Positions 27,256 to 40,100 of a DNA stretch of 64,000 bases are shown here, one piece after another. The notes under the pieces were generated by a model that had not been told where the DNA came from, did no database searches, and was given only the letters and a program-made list of their open reading frames with translations. Location: assembly GCA_013396915.1 (NCBI GenBank), contig VWZL01005008.1, positions 372,001-436,000 on the forward strand. The letters are read 5' to 3'. Numbering within the stretch: position 1 is the stretch's first letter; every line of letters starts with the position of its first letter. Source of the stretch: Stercorarius parasiticus (taxonomy: Eukaryota; Chordata; Aves; Charadriiformes; Stercorariidae). The position numbers and the translations under genes are program-made.

Positions 27256-29410
27256 AGGGGACATACCTGTACCTGAGCATAAAATCATATGTAGCAGATA
27301 TACTTCGGTATGTGAATCCGAACACCAAGAGCGCAAAATCAGGTCTAAATGCAAATACAACAACACCCTGGTGCTTCTTTAAACGTCTTGCCTGTGGTAC
27401 TACTGACATGGATCTTGGCCTGAAGACATATATACAGTTTTTGAAACAAAAATTTTTCCAGGTGTCTTAAAACAGGTAAGGCAACAGGCCCACAATAAAA
27501 ACCAGAAGTTAACTACCCATATTAAATAGCAGCAAGGCAACTTTGCATATTCTGGACAAACCCCTGATACTCATCAATTAAGACGAGGCACAAAAATAGC
27601 TTTTCCCCTTTCTAATTCAAACTTCTGGGAGGATGGTGAATGGCAGTTTGGAGCACTGTGCTTGGATGCTGCTAGCTCCATTTGTCCCTGCAGATCAGCA
27701 GGGCAGTAGGCAGGAGAGCAGGAAGAATCCACTAAAGCACAAAGTACTGCTTTTGTTCAAAAAAGCCTTAACATCCTCAATTCATCTGGCTCTGTACCAG
27801 AACGGTAGGAATTAAAAGTGATTAAATACAATGGAGGATGGGGGGAGGGAAGAAAACCCCCAACAATGATTATTTTGTAAAACACTTTATGTTAGGCAAG
27901 TCAATGTGCTTGCTGCTCCAGTAGGATTTGCCCTGTATATTTTGACCCTAGCAATGGTTGCACAGCTGCAGACAGTCTGCTCCCCAGGTAGCAAGTAAAG
28001 ACAGCGACCTGCCCCGATCCCAGGTCCAGCTGTTCTCCAAAATTACTTAAATATAAGCAAATCCACCTACAACTGCCTTGGAGTTCATCACAGAATTTCT
28101 TAGCTTAGGCACAGCAAAAAAAAAAAACAACCAAAAACAGTTATAAGGGTCCCCTTGGGACACTGTGACTTTGCTGGGAGGATGCAGTCTGCTACCACTT
28201 GCAGCCACACAATGGGTTCAACTGTTTCTTAGACAAGCTGCCTCCTTTAGGCAATACACCTAGGAGTGACATGCAACACCAGAAACACTTATTTGCAGGC
28301 ACCACTTTGCCCTAAGAACAATCAGAGCCTAAAGGAGGAATAGAAATACATTTTGTATTTTCCAGCTAGCATATTGATTTTGCAGGTCCTGTCATGCTAC
28401 CAGCAAACCTCAAGAAGCCACTGCTTATGCCACACGCTGTGGGGCTACACTTCCACCCTCTTCTGACAATCCACCCCCTTGTGACCCTATTGTGATGGAG
28501 AGGGCTGGGACGTGGGCACCTCAGTGAACACAGGTGGTCACTACACAAAAGAGCTGAAAAAGCAACAATCAAGGGAGAGGTAGAGGGACAAGTTTTATCT
28601 GTGACTTGACCCGAAACTCAGACATAGCTTCTATTCCTGGCACTCCTGTTGAACTAATAATAAGTTACATGGGCAGATCTCATGCTCCTTCTATGCCTCA
28701 ATTTCCCTATTGCTCAAATGTGTGTGCAGGCACACAAAGCAAGAGGAAAAAAAGACAGTTTAAGTATAAACTGGCTTTGGACATGCCTAGTGTGAAAATC
28801 CTATGTTTTCCACCTCTGGATTATAATCACATTGCTCAAGTAAACGTTGGAGCTACTTCTTCTGGGAAGTCTTTGAGCTGAAAGAGGCCTGAGATTTTCA
28901 GAGGGATGACAAAACTCTTATTTTTTCACTCTTAGCTTTTTGGCTGAAAAGACATCTAGACTACAGAAAGCCAGGATTTTCCTTTTGAACAGCAGTTAGA
29001 CCAAACCACATGGCTCCACGAGGCCACGGCCAGTCCAGAAATTTCCCATTAAAACCTTACGTTGGAAAGATTAGATTAAAAGTTTGGAGTTGATGAACAT
29101 ATAATACTTCCCTGTGAAGTCCCCAAAGGAGATCATGTATCATTACCTCCTTTTTTCAAGTGGAAAAGGGAGGAACACATCATGGAGGCCACTTGCCTCG
29201 TGTCAACCAAAACACTAGCAACAGCCCCAGGAACAAGATCTACTTTTGCTGTATCTCAGCCTAGTGTGTGTCCAAGCGGTTTGGGTTTTTGTCTTTTGGT
29301 TTTGTTCAGTTTTTAAAACCACCAATCTAAAGATCCATGTAACTCCGCTGCTGTTTCAGACACCATCTCTTACCTCTTTTAGGTGCTGGTGCCTCAGAGT
29401 TGAACAGAGT
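27256..29410. other. Non-coding DNA, no gene seen
   Basis: Ordinary AT-rich sequence with a 12-A run near 28121 and a G/A-rich patch near 27835-27855. No exon, RNA gene or clear repeat is recognised. The GC content rises abruptly at the right edge, where the LTR begins. Confidence 0.5.
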
Positions 29411-30041
29411 TGACACCTGTGCCCAGGTTTCAGCAGCAGCAGGGCTGCAGGGCAGCCGCTGTGAGAAGGGCCAGCTCACAGCCAGCCGGTTCCAGCCGGT
29501 TCCTCAACGGCCCCACCCAGCCTGTCAGTGGAGCTGGTGGTGCCCTTGGTAAAACATTCTCCTGAGAGGGCACAACACCACGCAGACAGGCAGGAGTGAG
29601 GGAAAAAGTGCGAGGAACAGCCCTGCCGGCAGAGGGAGCTCGGGCCGCCGGAGCAGAGATCCCCCCTGGGCCACCCGGGAAGGTGTGAGGGGGACCGTTA
29701 TGGTGGGATGCAGGCCCACTCACCATCGCCCAGCGCCTCCCCGGGCAGAGGAGGTGGGAATGAAGGAGCAAAGATGAGCCTGGGGTGGCTCAAGGGGAGG
29801 TGGTTTAGGTTTTGCCTTTGTTTCTCACCATCCTACTCTATTTTAATTGGCAATAAATTACACTAATTTTCCCTAAACGGAGTCTGTTTTGCCCATGACA
29901 GTAATTGGCAAGAGATCTCCTTGTCTTTATCTCAACCCACAAGCTCTTTTGTCTTATTTTCTCCCCCCATCCTGTTGAGGGGGGGGAGGCAGAGCGCGGC
30001 TGGGTGGGTGGCTGGCAGCCAGCCTGGGTCAACCCACTACA
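29411..30041 (-). mobile_element. Avian endogenous retrovirus LTR, probably a solo LTR
   Basis: Read on the minus strand, the element starts TGTAGTGGGTTGACCCAGGC at 30041. It passes through a G/C-run block, a 'gagataaagacaaggagatc' block, 'caattactgtcatgggcaaa' and then 'acagactc', an AT-rich 'taatttattgccaatt' block and a long GC-rich part. It ends near 'gaaacctgggcaca' at about 29411-29418. This order matches an LTR family I recall from many bird genomes; the retroviral class is not resolved here. It is about 630 bp, shorter than the roughly 1 kb I recall, which suggests internal deletions. No gag, pol or env sequence lies on either side, so it fits a solo LTR left by recombination. I could not find a clean target-site duplication. 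The open frames inside it (113 and 64 codons, minus) are not genes. Confidence 0.8.
29482..29501. repeat. Two tandem copies of ccagccggtt inside the LTR
   Basis: The 10-bp unit ccagccggtt occurs twice head to tail near the 3' end of the minus-strand LTR. It is a local duplication in an already decayed element, with no known role. Confidence 0.6.
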
Positions 30042-33000
30042 TCAAGTTAGCCTACTTTGCAGGCACGCGTATCAAGATTAAATAAAACCACAAAAGATCA
30101 CCCAGCTCTGTCAAAGGCAATCCCTAAAAGGGACTGGGCACAAAAAGCCCACTGCACGGCCAGTTTTGCTTCCTTTATTCAGGAACCATAAGGCCAAGGG
30201 GTCAATCTTAAATTTAAAGCTCTACTTACACTTGTCTATAAAGCAAAAAGAAGCTGGAATTACTCATAGTCTGAAGAGACAGTGAGCATTGTCACAGAAT
30301 CACTGACTTTCTCACCAGACATTCTGCTGTCATACTGTCAGACACTGCAGTTCATTTCTCCCCGCCAGCCTCCATATCCCCCCAATAAGCAGAAAATAAA
30401 TTCCAGAGTAAGACACTGTAACACACCGCACACAATCAGATTAGTGATACCTACCTACACTAAACATGATTTCACACTAGAGAAAGAAAGCCATCTTCCC
30501 AGCTTATTATTTTGGCACGAATTGGTTTTTGATTCAGTCACACTGAGAAAACACAAGCAAACAAAGAAAAGGAAGAGTTCTCAAAAATTAATTAAAGTAA
30601 ATTAGTTCTTAATGGAGAACAAAAGTCTTCCTCTAAATTAAAACTACCATTAAATGCTAATAACAAAAACATGGGCCCAGCTACCTTTTGAGTACAAGCT
30701 TTCCATTTCATGGTATTTACTTTAAGAAACAGGCCAGTAATCTGTAGGGTGGGAGAGACGCGGAGGATGCACTGTAGTGTTGTAAACTCTTAAAGAAGAG
30801 AAGCTGTGAGTATTTGTGGATTTCTCCCCTTGCATACCTAATAAATGAGCTCCTGGCTCAGTGTGCTTTGCTCACACATGTGTAAGTGAACGAACTGTGA
30901 ATTGTCATGAACTCCCAGCTCGCATGATGAGTAGGGTAGACAGAAAGACCAAACGACTGAGTTTATATTCAATTATATTGACAAGCTTTCCTTTGCAAAA
31001 CCAGGTTAACAAGGAAAACGAAAAAAAAAAAAGAAGAAAAAAAATCATGGGCTTTTCTGTAGAAAGGAAAGTGCAGGATAGTGTATTCTTACTAAAAGAT
31101 GTCCCTTAGATGCACATTAAATTACACTGATTACGGAACAAGAACAAAAGGCCCCTCAAGTTTCTTAAGAGTGTTGCTGAGAGTACCTCCACTACATTGA
31201 TCCCACTGGAATTCTTTTTTACGTTCATTTCAAATATCAAGTGACATGGCTCTTTATTGGTTGTCTGAGGTATGCAGTCCTTATTTACAATACAGAAACA
31301 GACTTTCTGTATAGAAAAACACAGGCATTAGAAATGCATATTACTTAGCTGTTTTTTATTCTAGAGGATGACACACAACTAACTTGCAATCTAAAAAAAA
31401 AAGGCCTACAATTTTTATGCCAGTGATCAATGTTTAGCTTACTTTTGTTATAAATATATCAAAGTGACATTATCCAAGGATTTTTAAGCACTATAAAAAC
31501 TCTGCTAGATGGTACTTCATCATAGTCCTAACCAGACAGGTCAGAATATTAAATACATTTTGCTAGGACAGGAGATGGAAGTAAGGGAAAATTAAGGGCA
31601 TCTCTCTCCCATGTCATACAATCATATCTGTGCTTCACAGCGCAGTGTAAGGCAACAAATAAACAAATGAGCACCAGCACAGGCATCTACATTCACAAAA
31701 CATTAAGCAGCCCCCTGGGAGATATCTGCTTAGTTCCAAAGCAGGAGAACTGGGCATCCCAGTGCATCTCACCAGGGCTCATTAGGGCTCATTAACTCCT
31801 AATCCCAGCTTCAGCAACAGCCTGAGCATCCCACAACTGTACTTCGTTACATGGTGTGACACACTGATACCAATTCAGCTACAGCCAGGAGTGGAGACTG
31901 CTTGCTTCCTGCTAAGCATTCTTTTTCCAGGGTAAAAAAAGGCTTTAGGGGCAAAGCTATTGTTTTTCTTTTGTTTATATGGCATCAACATGCACTGCTC
32001 TGTGACTAGAGCTTATAGGGACTTTGACACACTGCTAATTAACAACAGGATGGTTTATATCAGCACACAAACTGGCAAGAGGTGCTTTCCAAGTTTGCTC
32101 TGAAATTTAATTTCAGAGAAACCAAAGGAGTGCGGGAATGCAAAGGTCAAGTAACATAATACTAAAAAGAGACTTGGACTGCTCTGTGTCACAAGAACCA
32201 GCTGCACAGATCCTTCATGAGCTTCCTCCAAACACCCATAGACTCAAAGGAACAGAATAAAGCCATGCTTCACCTTTGACATCCTGAGAAGAAAACGCTA
32301 GCACCCATCTGCATAAATCACTAAGAAAGCAAACTGGTAACAGAAGCAAGCTAAAAAAACACATAAGAACATCTAGTAGAGAGGAAAGAATAAAAGAGCA
32401 AGAACTGCTGGTGACATGGACAACACCGCGACATAAGGTCTCCAGCAGTGTTAAAACCAGCTTTGAGCAATGGCTTCAAAACACCCTGCTCCCTAGTTGG
32501 TTTCCCCTTCCATGGATCCCTAAGCAAAGTAGTTACTTGTATTCTTTCTTCACTAAAATAAAACTTAGCACTTTTCCTACGATTGCTTCACAATAAAAAA
32601 ATTCTAACAGTAATCATGTGACAGTATTAAATCTCATTTCCCCCATCACGGAGCTTCTATACTGGAGGACAGAAACAAGCCCCACAAGTGAAGGGAGAGA
32701 CCGTTCATTTATCTGTCTGCACTACCACATCCCCTGACCTATTTTATTACTAAAAATAGTCCCTCTTGGGTCACTGCTGCAAATTGAATTCTGCTGCTTC
32801 ATTGCCCACTGCAATCTCACAGAACTCCATGCTGCCTACACACAAAACACTAAGTAGGTTAACTTATTCACCGCCAGGGATGCAGCCATTCTTCTCATAT
32901 GGATAAAAAGAGACAAAAATAATTTTGCTTAAAACGTTTGAAATGTTTGCTGCAATGCAGTTTAAGCCCAAACCCAATTGTTTATATTGCATTGTGAATA

Positions 33001-35291
33001 TAAACATATAAATGGCTGGCCTGTCTTCCCATTTGCACATATTTACAATATGTTTTTCAGTATTTTTCTTGCAAAACGTATTTTCAGAGACATTCAATGT
33101 CACAAGTGATGGAATAGCAGCCTCAATGACCTCTAATGATCAAAAACCCTAAGAGGAACAACAGTCAAGTCTTTCTCATTAAGCCCCCTCGCTAAGTCTA
33201 AGACCACACAAAAAAAAGAGGGAATAAGTCAAAATGTTCTGAATTAAAAAGAAAACACTTCCTTTCAAAAGGCCAGTACTCTGTATTTGTAATTCTCAAT
33301 CCAAAGCATCTCACGATTATGACACCTTGAAGCAAGCTGGCAGTTTCTGACCCAACAGACACAACATAAAAGAGAGAGGAAGAGGAAGGCATGAATTTGA
33401 CAGAGCAAGAACTTATTACAGGATCCCAAGCAGGAGACTGAAATCAACCACTTCATGCTTATTACTGAAAAAAAACCCATAAAAATACGTGATGTCCTTG
33501 CTATTTTATTTGAGCTACACAGAATAAGATTAGCATAAGCATGTTTCCCTGGGCTATTATCGCATCTTCATTTCGTTACTTCAATAGCTTCCCAATCTTA
33601 AACAAACACACTCAAAAACCAAACTCAAAGATCAAAGACAACTGACTTATTTCATGTCAGCTTTTTGCTTAAACCACTGAAAGTACTGTTGGGAATTTCT
33701 TAGTATGCAGCAGAGGCACACAGAGCTGAACCATTCAAATGATTCGTGGCCTCATTAACCTAACTTTATTGTTATTTAGTTACGAAAACAAGTTTCCCAC
33801 TTCCTGCTATTCTAAAGATAACATCTGCCAAATCTGGGCTTTCTTGTCAGAGAGAAAATCCAATGTCTTCAGGAACCAAAACAGTCTTAGCTCTGCCTGA
33901 GTTTCAGCCGGTGTGATTTCCTGGGATGCTGGGGGCACTGTGGGTGACAACTTGTGTGAGAAAGCCATGTCCTCCTCAGCTGATAAAGATGAGCTAAAAT
34001 ACACGCAACCCATCACTACAAGGAGAAACACATAGCCTCTTATCAAGGATATATGAAATGTGCTCACAGAAAAAAAGAGGAAACCAGCCTTGCCAGCCAA
34101 GGCGCAATTTCCTATTGTTTGAAGAGTCACAGAATACACACTGCAAAGCAGCCTGGGTCCACATGTCCAATAATCCCACGCTCCAGATTTTAGATATCTT
34201 GCTAGGGCTTGACTAGGAATTTAAAAAAAAAAAAAAATCCCCTATTTTCTTATTTCTAGCGAGTAGGTCAAGGTGAAGTTGGTCTGTTAATATGTATTTT
34301 TGTATATTACCCGCTTCAGTATCATCAAGTCATAGGGTACAGGTGGCACAGCAGAGATGCCTGGCATAGGCGGACAGTTGTTCTAAAATGAACCTGTTCT
34401 TTTCTGAAAGGCCAGTTAGTAACCACAATGCAAGAGAGATGGGTATTAAGTTATTTACAGGATCTGGACATGGAGTCCTCAGTACTCTTTATGAGAAAAA
34501 GCATGTTTCATAGTTTCAGTCTGCATAACTAATGAGTCCTCTCAACAGGATGTTCTTTTAGACCCTTAGATTCTCTAAGATGCTATAGCAGTAACTGCCT
34601 TTTATTTCTTACGAGATCAAAAAAGAGAGTTAAGTTGGAACTCAACGCAGTCACTGCACTTCAAAGATACATTAGTTCATTCTCTTCTTGAACTCTGCCA
34701 GTAAAACTTCTGCTGTACAGCACCTTCCTCTATTAGAAATCCCATTTATAGAAATAAGACTATTCTCAGAGAGATATGATCAAAATACTCAGAGGTCCTA
34801 TAATAGATTATTCAACAGGTCAGATAACTAACAGGAATGTCAGCTAAGTTAGTATTAGCAAGATAAACAACAACAGCAATTAAGTAATGATGCTCAATAC
34901 AAATGAAAATAAACTACTTGCACCACTTTTTTACAATCATAGCACATGAAACTAAGACATCATTTGCGCAAGTATTTAACTACCTAGTTAACAGTATGGT
35001 CAGCAGTGTGGAAGTATCTTAACCTTCTTGACTATAGTTAATATCATACTTTGCAAGTAAAAATTTAGTGTAAGTTTGCAAACCAACTGAGCACTTGCCA
35101 AAACAAAAACCAGAACGATGGTTCATGAAGCTCTAAAGTCTTCCAAGACCTAGCTAAACTGTTATTTATGGATCATTATGATAAAATCTGTGCAGCTTTC
35201 CAAAGTCCCTGGATCTACTAGCATGGATTTAAAAGTGCGGTGGAAACACACAGGCACCACTGCTACTGAATTTTGGGGGAAAGAGTAGGAA

Positions 35292-35308
35292 ATTCTATGA
35301 TTCTATGA
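35292..35308 (+). mobile_element. Isolated CR1 3' tail
   Basis: The 17 bases attctatgattctatga are two tandem copies of the CR1 terminal octamer-like unit, as found at the ends of the CR1 copies at 18388 and 61893. No CR1 body is recognisable just upstream, so this is either an extremely 5'-truncated insertion or a decayed remnant. Chance is possible but less likely for a double unit. Confidence 0.4.
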
Positions 35309-36040
35309 AATATGTAATCCATTTTGGGCTAAAGGTAAAAGACAAAATGAAACAATGTAAGATTTTTCAAACTATATTTCGGTCCCAAACCATGCAGTTT
35401 ATCATGTAAAACTTCAACCAGTTCATCATTTAGGCTGGGTCCTGTATGTCACTATCTTCTGACTGTAGGGAGCTGCAGAATCAAGTCTTTTGTGTTTCAG
35501 CATCTGAGAAAATTTAGGACTGTTACCAACCTTCTGTTAAGTCCACACCAATCAGAGTTACTAATTAAATGAACTGCCATATCTTAACTTCTATCACAGC
35601 AAATTATAAATTACAGAAATATTGGCACAAAGACACAAAAGGCACTTTGAGACCTGAACAAGCACTCGGGTTAGGTGAAGTGGCATATAGGTACCTAACT
35701 CAATATGACATTTTTACACCCACAGCCCATGGTGCCTTCCATGCTTGGGCCACTTTTGCAAGTGGTGGGCACCTAAGTTCATCTGGCTGAAGGCCCCCGT
35801 AAAGCCAGGCACAGGTCAGTGCATCACTTGGGTATTCTGCAATTTGATCAGGAACTGAGCTGTGAAGCTGTTCTGAAACAGGGGTCAAGTCTGGGAAGAA
35901 CAGAAGTTGCTCCTTGTAGCCAAAAAACTCACACCACCTTCTCATCCAGGAAAGAAAAATCCTTGAGGTTGAAGACCCCATGGAACTAGCACTGCTCAGA
36001 ATATGTGGAAGAGGCTGTCAGCTCATATTCACACTTAATG

Positions 36041-36058
36041 AAAAAAAAAAAAAAAAAA
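36041..36058 (+). repeat. Poly-A run (18 A)
   Basis: An uninterrupted run of 18 A on the plus strand. The preceding 400 bp do not translate to anything recognisable and show no retrocopy hallmarks, so it is listed as simple sequence. Confidence 0.85.
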
Positions 36059-37161
36059 GAAAGAATTAGCTGCCATCACACACTCCATTTTGAACACCTG
36101 CAAACAAATGCTAAACCAGCAGGACACCACCTTCTGCTATCAGTGTTTTACCTCATGCTCGCTTGCTCTCTTTCTCCAGAAGCATTACTTCAGTGAAGAG
36201 ACCCCTTGGAAACCTCCACATTTCCTAACACCTATGAGAATACTTGCAAAGTAGCTGCATGATATAGGTGCCAAATCATCAGTTGCAAATCCATCTCATC
36301 TGCCTTAGTCTCCAGCAGCTGCAAAATTAAAAATAGCTGTCATAGGCAATCCACAATTGAAGATGAGAATGTTTGTTCATTTATTTCAGGCTGATAATGG
36401 TGTCACTGTTGACATGTTTGGGCTCTGAAAGGAGCACTAATGAGGAAATGGACAAAATTATAAAGGCAGAATAAGGAACATTCTAAAATAGGAATGGGAA
36501 AATTACCCTCCTTTTAAATTTACATGGAAAATCTGACTAGCCATGACAAAATAATATGCTTATTTGGCTCTTTGGGATGAATTCCTGTTAACTACAAGCA
36601 AAGCAATCATTTAAAGTAGCATTTGCAGCTCTTAAAAATTATTTCTCACCCTAACCAAATGAGAGTATTTTATCAGGTATCAAAATTATATGCCTTCATT
36701 GCCTCCTCATGACTCAAGAGAGACATGGTGAATAAGGAATGGAATAGTATTACTGCAGAATTCACTCCCTCACTTTTAGTCACTTCCTGACAAACCATGA
36801 CATTTACAAGATACTTTCCGTTCACAGAAAAGGAGCCTTCTGCAACAATGAGAAATTGCATTTTATCTCGTGCAGCAGCAGTATTACCTATGTACCCTGT
36901 GTATTTTTGCTGTTATGTTGTCTATAAAACCACTAAAATATAATTCTCATTTTGTGAGCCAAACACGGGGTAGGGAGCGTGCACAAAGACTGCTGTGGAG
37001 TCCGCCTGCTTCATTCATAAAACAGCAGTAGTTGCTATGTAGCTAAATGCTGCAAGGGAGCAATTTGGGAAGGAGAAGGTGTTATTTTCATTACGTGAAT
37101 CCCTATGCATTAGTCACATGTTTATCGGGTTTCCTCTAGTACTAATTAGGCATGTAGTCGA

Positions 37162-37180
37162 ACCTTGGGTAACCCAAGGT
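37162..37180. repeat. 19-bp near-perfect palindrome
   Basis: accttgggt and acccaaggt are exact inverted copies around a single central A. This could be a protein-binding site for a symmetric dimer or simply chance. The flanking sequence gives no further clue. Confidence 0.6.
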
Positions 37181-40100
37181 CAGTCCTCTCTCTTGGGGCT
37201 GCAAGACAGGTTTCTTAAATCCTTGGCATGGTAAAGAGCCATCAGTGCAACTGAAATTTCCAAATCATTTCTGAGCTACAGCTTCCCACCACTGTGCCAC
37301 AGGGAACAGATACCTCTGGAAAGGGCCAGGTTCACTGAAAGGATACCTGACATCCAGGAGCAGGAAAACAGCCAACTTTCAATTATCTGCATCCAACCAT
37401 GAAAGGCATCTCTGGAGGCCTCTGGATAAAGATGCTTCTAAAATATACAGAATTAAATGCTGCTAAACAGAAAAGCATCAGGCACAGTTTAAGTTCATCT
37501 ATGCACTCACAGGTACATGTAATGATCTCATGAGGCATTACACCCTAGCAAAGGCTTGCATGTTCAGAGATAGCTGAAGAGTGGCCACTGACAACGTGCC
37601 CCTTCAAACTGGATCCCTGCCAGGTCTGTAAAGAGCACAGATACAGCTATGGTTTTCAGAGGGGAAATTCTCCTGCTGCCCTGCAGCCAACAATGGTAAC
37701 CCTCAGGGCTGCACTGACGCCTGAGGCTATGCCCTCTGCACAGGGAGCAAATTCAGAGCAAGGTTTGCACTCAGCCTCGGTCCAAGCTGAAGCCATAAAT
37801 ATAAACCTTAAATATGAAATCATATTAATACAAACACAGCTTATCACTGGGATTACATGGGACTACACCATTTTTTGGCCATTGCTACATGCCAGGATAA
37901 CACAAGAGTTGGTATTTGGACCACAGCATAACACAGACGATTAAAGAAAAACTTGCCACTGAAGCTGTTTTTCACAGTCACTTCCTCAGAGGATGTTCTG
38001 ACCACTGTAACATATTTCACCTTTTTAGTTTCATCACTGCACTTAAATATTGCGTTTGAAGAGCAGAAATACTTCTAAACCAGGTGAGAAATAAACAGGA
38101 TCATCACTGAGATCCACTTACTATGCATTCAGAGTTGAAGCAGAATCTTGGTTTAAGATAAGTATTTTAAGGTATTAGACTTTTGGTCAAGTTTGTATCA
38201 CTCACTTGTTAGTTACATTTGAGTATGACTGTCCCAGAAGCAAGAAGCTATGTAAGAATTAATTTTAAGAGCTTTATGGAAAATAACCAAGATTTGCATA
38301 CACTGCTTAAGTGCTCATGAAAATGTTGCTCATTCTCAGGATTATAACATGCACGCTGGAAGCCTCGCTACGTCACTTCAGCTATGCGTCTTGAATCTGG
38401 CAAAGATACCCAAAGTATCTGTCTCTTGGAAATTACATATTCCACCTCTCTACCCAGCAGAAAGTGCTGGATTTTCAACTATCACATTTACACAAAGTTT
38501 TTACATGTTTCAGACACAAAGCCAGTATATTTCCTTCTTCTTGGTCATCTTTATGATACCTGTTTCAACCTCACGTGATAAAGATGGAAGGCTGAGCAAA
38601 TTTGGTAGACCTATTGTCCAAAATGAAATGCCTTGCTGGTTTATCAGCAAAGTGAAGCACCTTTTGTGCTTTTTACAAACCTATTCCCCCCCTTCTCCTT
38701 TGTTGCTGCTGTTCTGAACCAACCCACTGATGAAGACAGAGGATTTGCCCATGCTGGAGGCTGAAGTCTTTTACTTATTTACAGACCACTGCTCCTTTTG
38801 TGCAATGCAGTTTGCGGTACTCTGAAGAAACATCCACTACTCTGAATGATTACATACTCCATCCTCTTTCTGGGTCAATACACCATGCACACCTACAGAA
38901 TGATCCAGTTGCTTCCTCTAAGGGTTAAAGTAATAAAGCAACTGCCTGGATATACCTGGTTGTGACATTAGAATTAACATAAATAGTTGACAATTACGTA
39001 ACGAAGGGGCTGCAATCTGGACAGAAAGTAAGAAGCAATTGAGGAATATTACTATATAATCATCCTGCATCACCAGAATATGAAAACAGTGAAAAATCAA
39101 AAAGGAATACCCAAAGCCAGTGATCAATCTGATACACCATAAGGAACCTATCATTCACTGTGATGGAATTCAGACTGCCTTAAGAACTCAAGAAGTTGGA
39201 CCCCCAAAGACACATGTGTACAGAAAATGAATAATCTTAAAATAACTCTAAAAATCTTGGCTGAAATCACTCGGATTCCATGCAAGTGTCACGCATGTCA
39301 ATTACCATGAAAGCGTACACCAGAAACATTCCAGAGCAGTAAGACAACTAACACGCACCATCCGTGTTTAAAAGCTGCCAGACACAGGTTCACTAGTTCT
39401 GAAAGAGATCAAGCCTTAAACTTATACTTACAGTTATAAATTGTTGATGGCAGCTGACTAGACTAGAAGTGAGGGAAGTTCATTTCCAGAGAGACTTATC
39501 TGGCACAGTTCCACAGGGGCTTTTTAGCTATTGCTCTTGCTAGGGACAGCCTAATAGCTGAAATCCAGCTCCTCCAAGCCACAGAACAGCTTTAAAAAAA
39601 CACATTAAAAAAAAATACAAAACCAGACAGATCATTGCACCATGCAATCCAAACTTAACTTTCCCACTGTACACTAATGTATCGCATGTTCTTGCACTGT
39701 TTTGTCAGCAATTTCCTTCAGCATAGTTTCTCTATATTTAGGGATAGAAACAGGTACATTAGAGAAAGCACCTGTTAGATCTACGCCAAGCTGAGGGGAA
39801 AATATTTAATTAGATGGAAGCAATTTCTGCTTAACATTTGCTTGCTTAAATTAAGGGAACAAAAAACTTTTTTTTTTTTTTAAACTTCTGCATCTAGAAA
39901 TGCCTTTCATTTTGCACATCATGTACAGAATACCAAATGGAAGCGTGTTATACTATAGAAGGCATTTATTCATCAAGTTACAGCTTTGCTGTACTGCAGC
40001 ATCATCAAGATTTTACTGTCTTGGCCAAGTGTTTAACAGCTTACAACGTGACTCAAACTTGACTTCAAGCTTGATTCTTCTATCCAACACTAATGTGGCT

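Noticed and set aside
27119..27470. Overlapping 96- and 112-codon frames on opposite strands
   Set aside because: They cross an L2-like repeat fragment, and the frames are mutual shadows.
29430..29771. 113-codon minus-strand frame rich in Pro, Ala and Gly
   Set aside because: It lies inside the GC-rich LTR; open because of composition.
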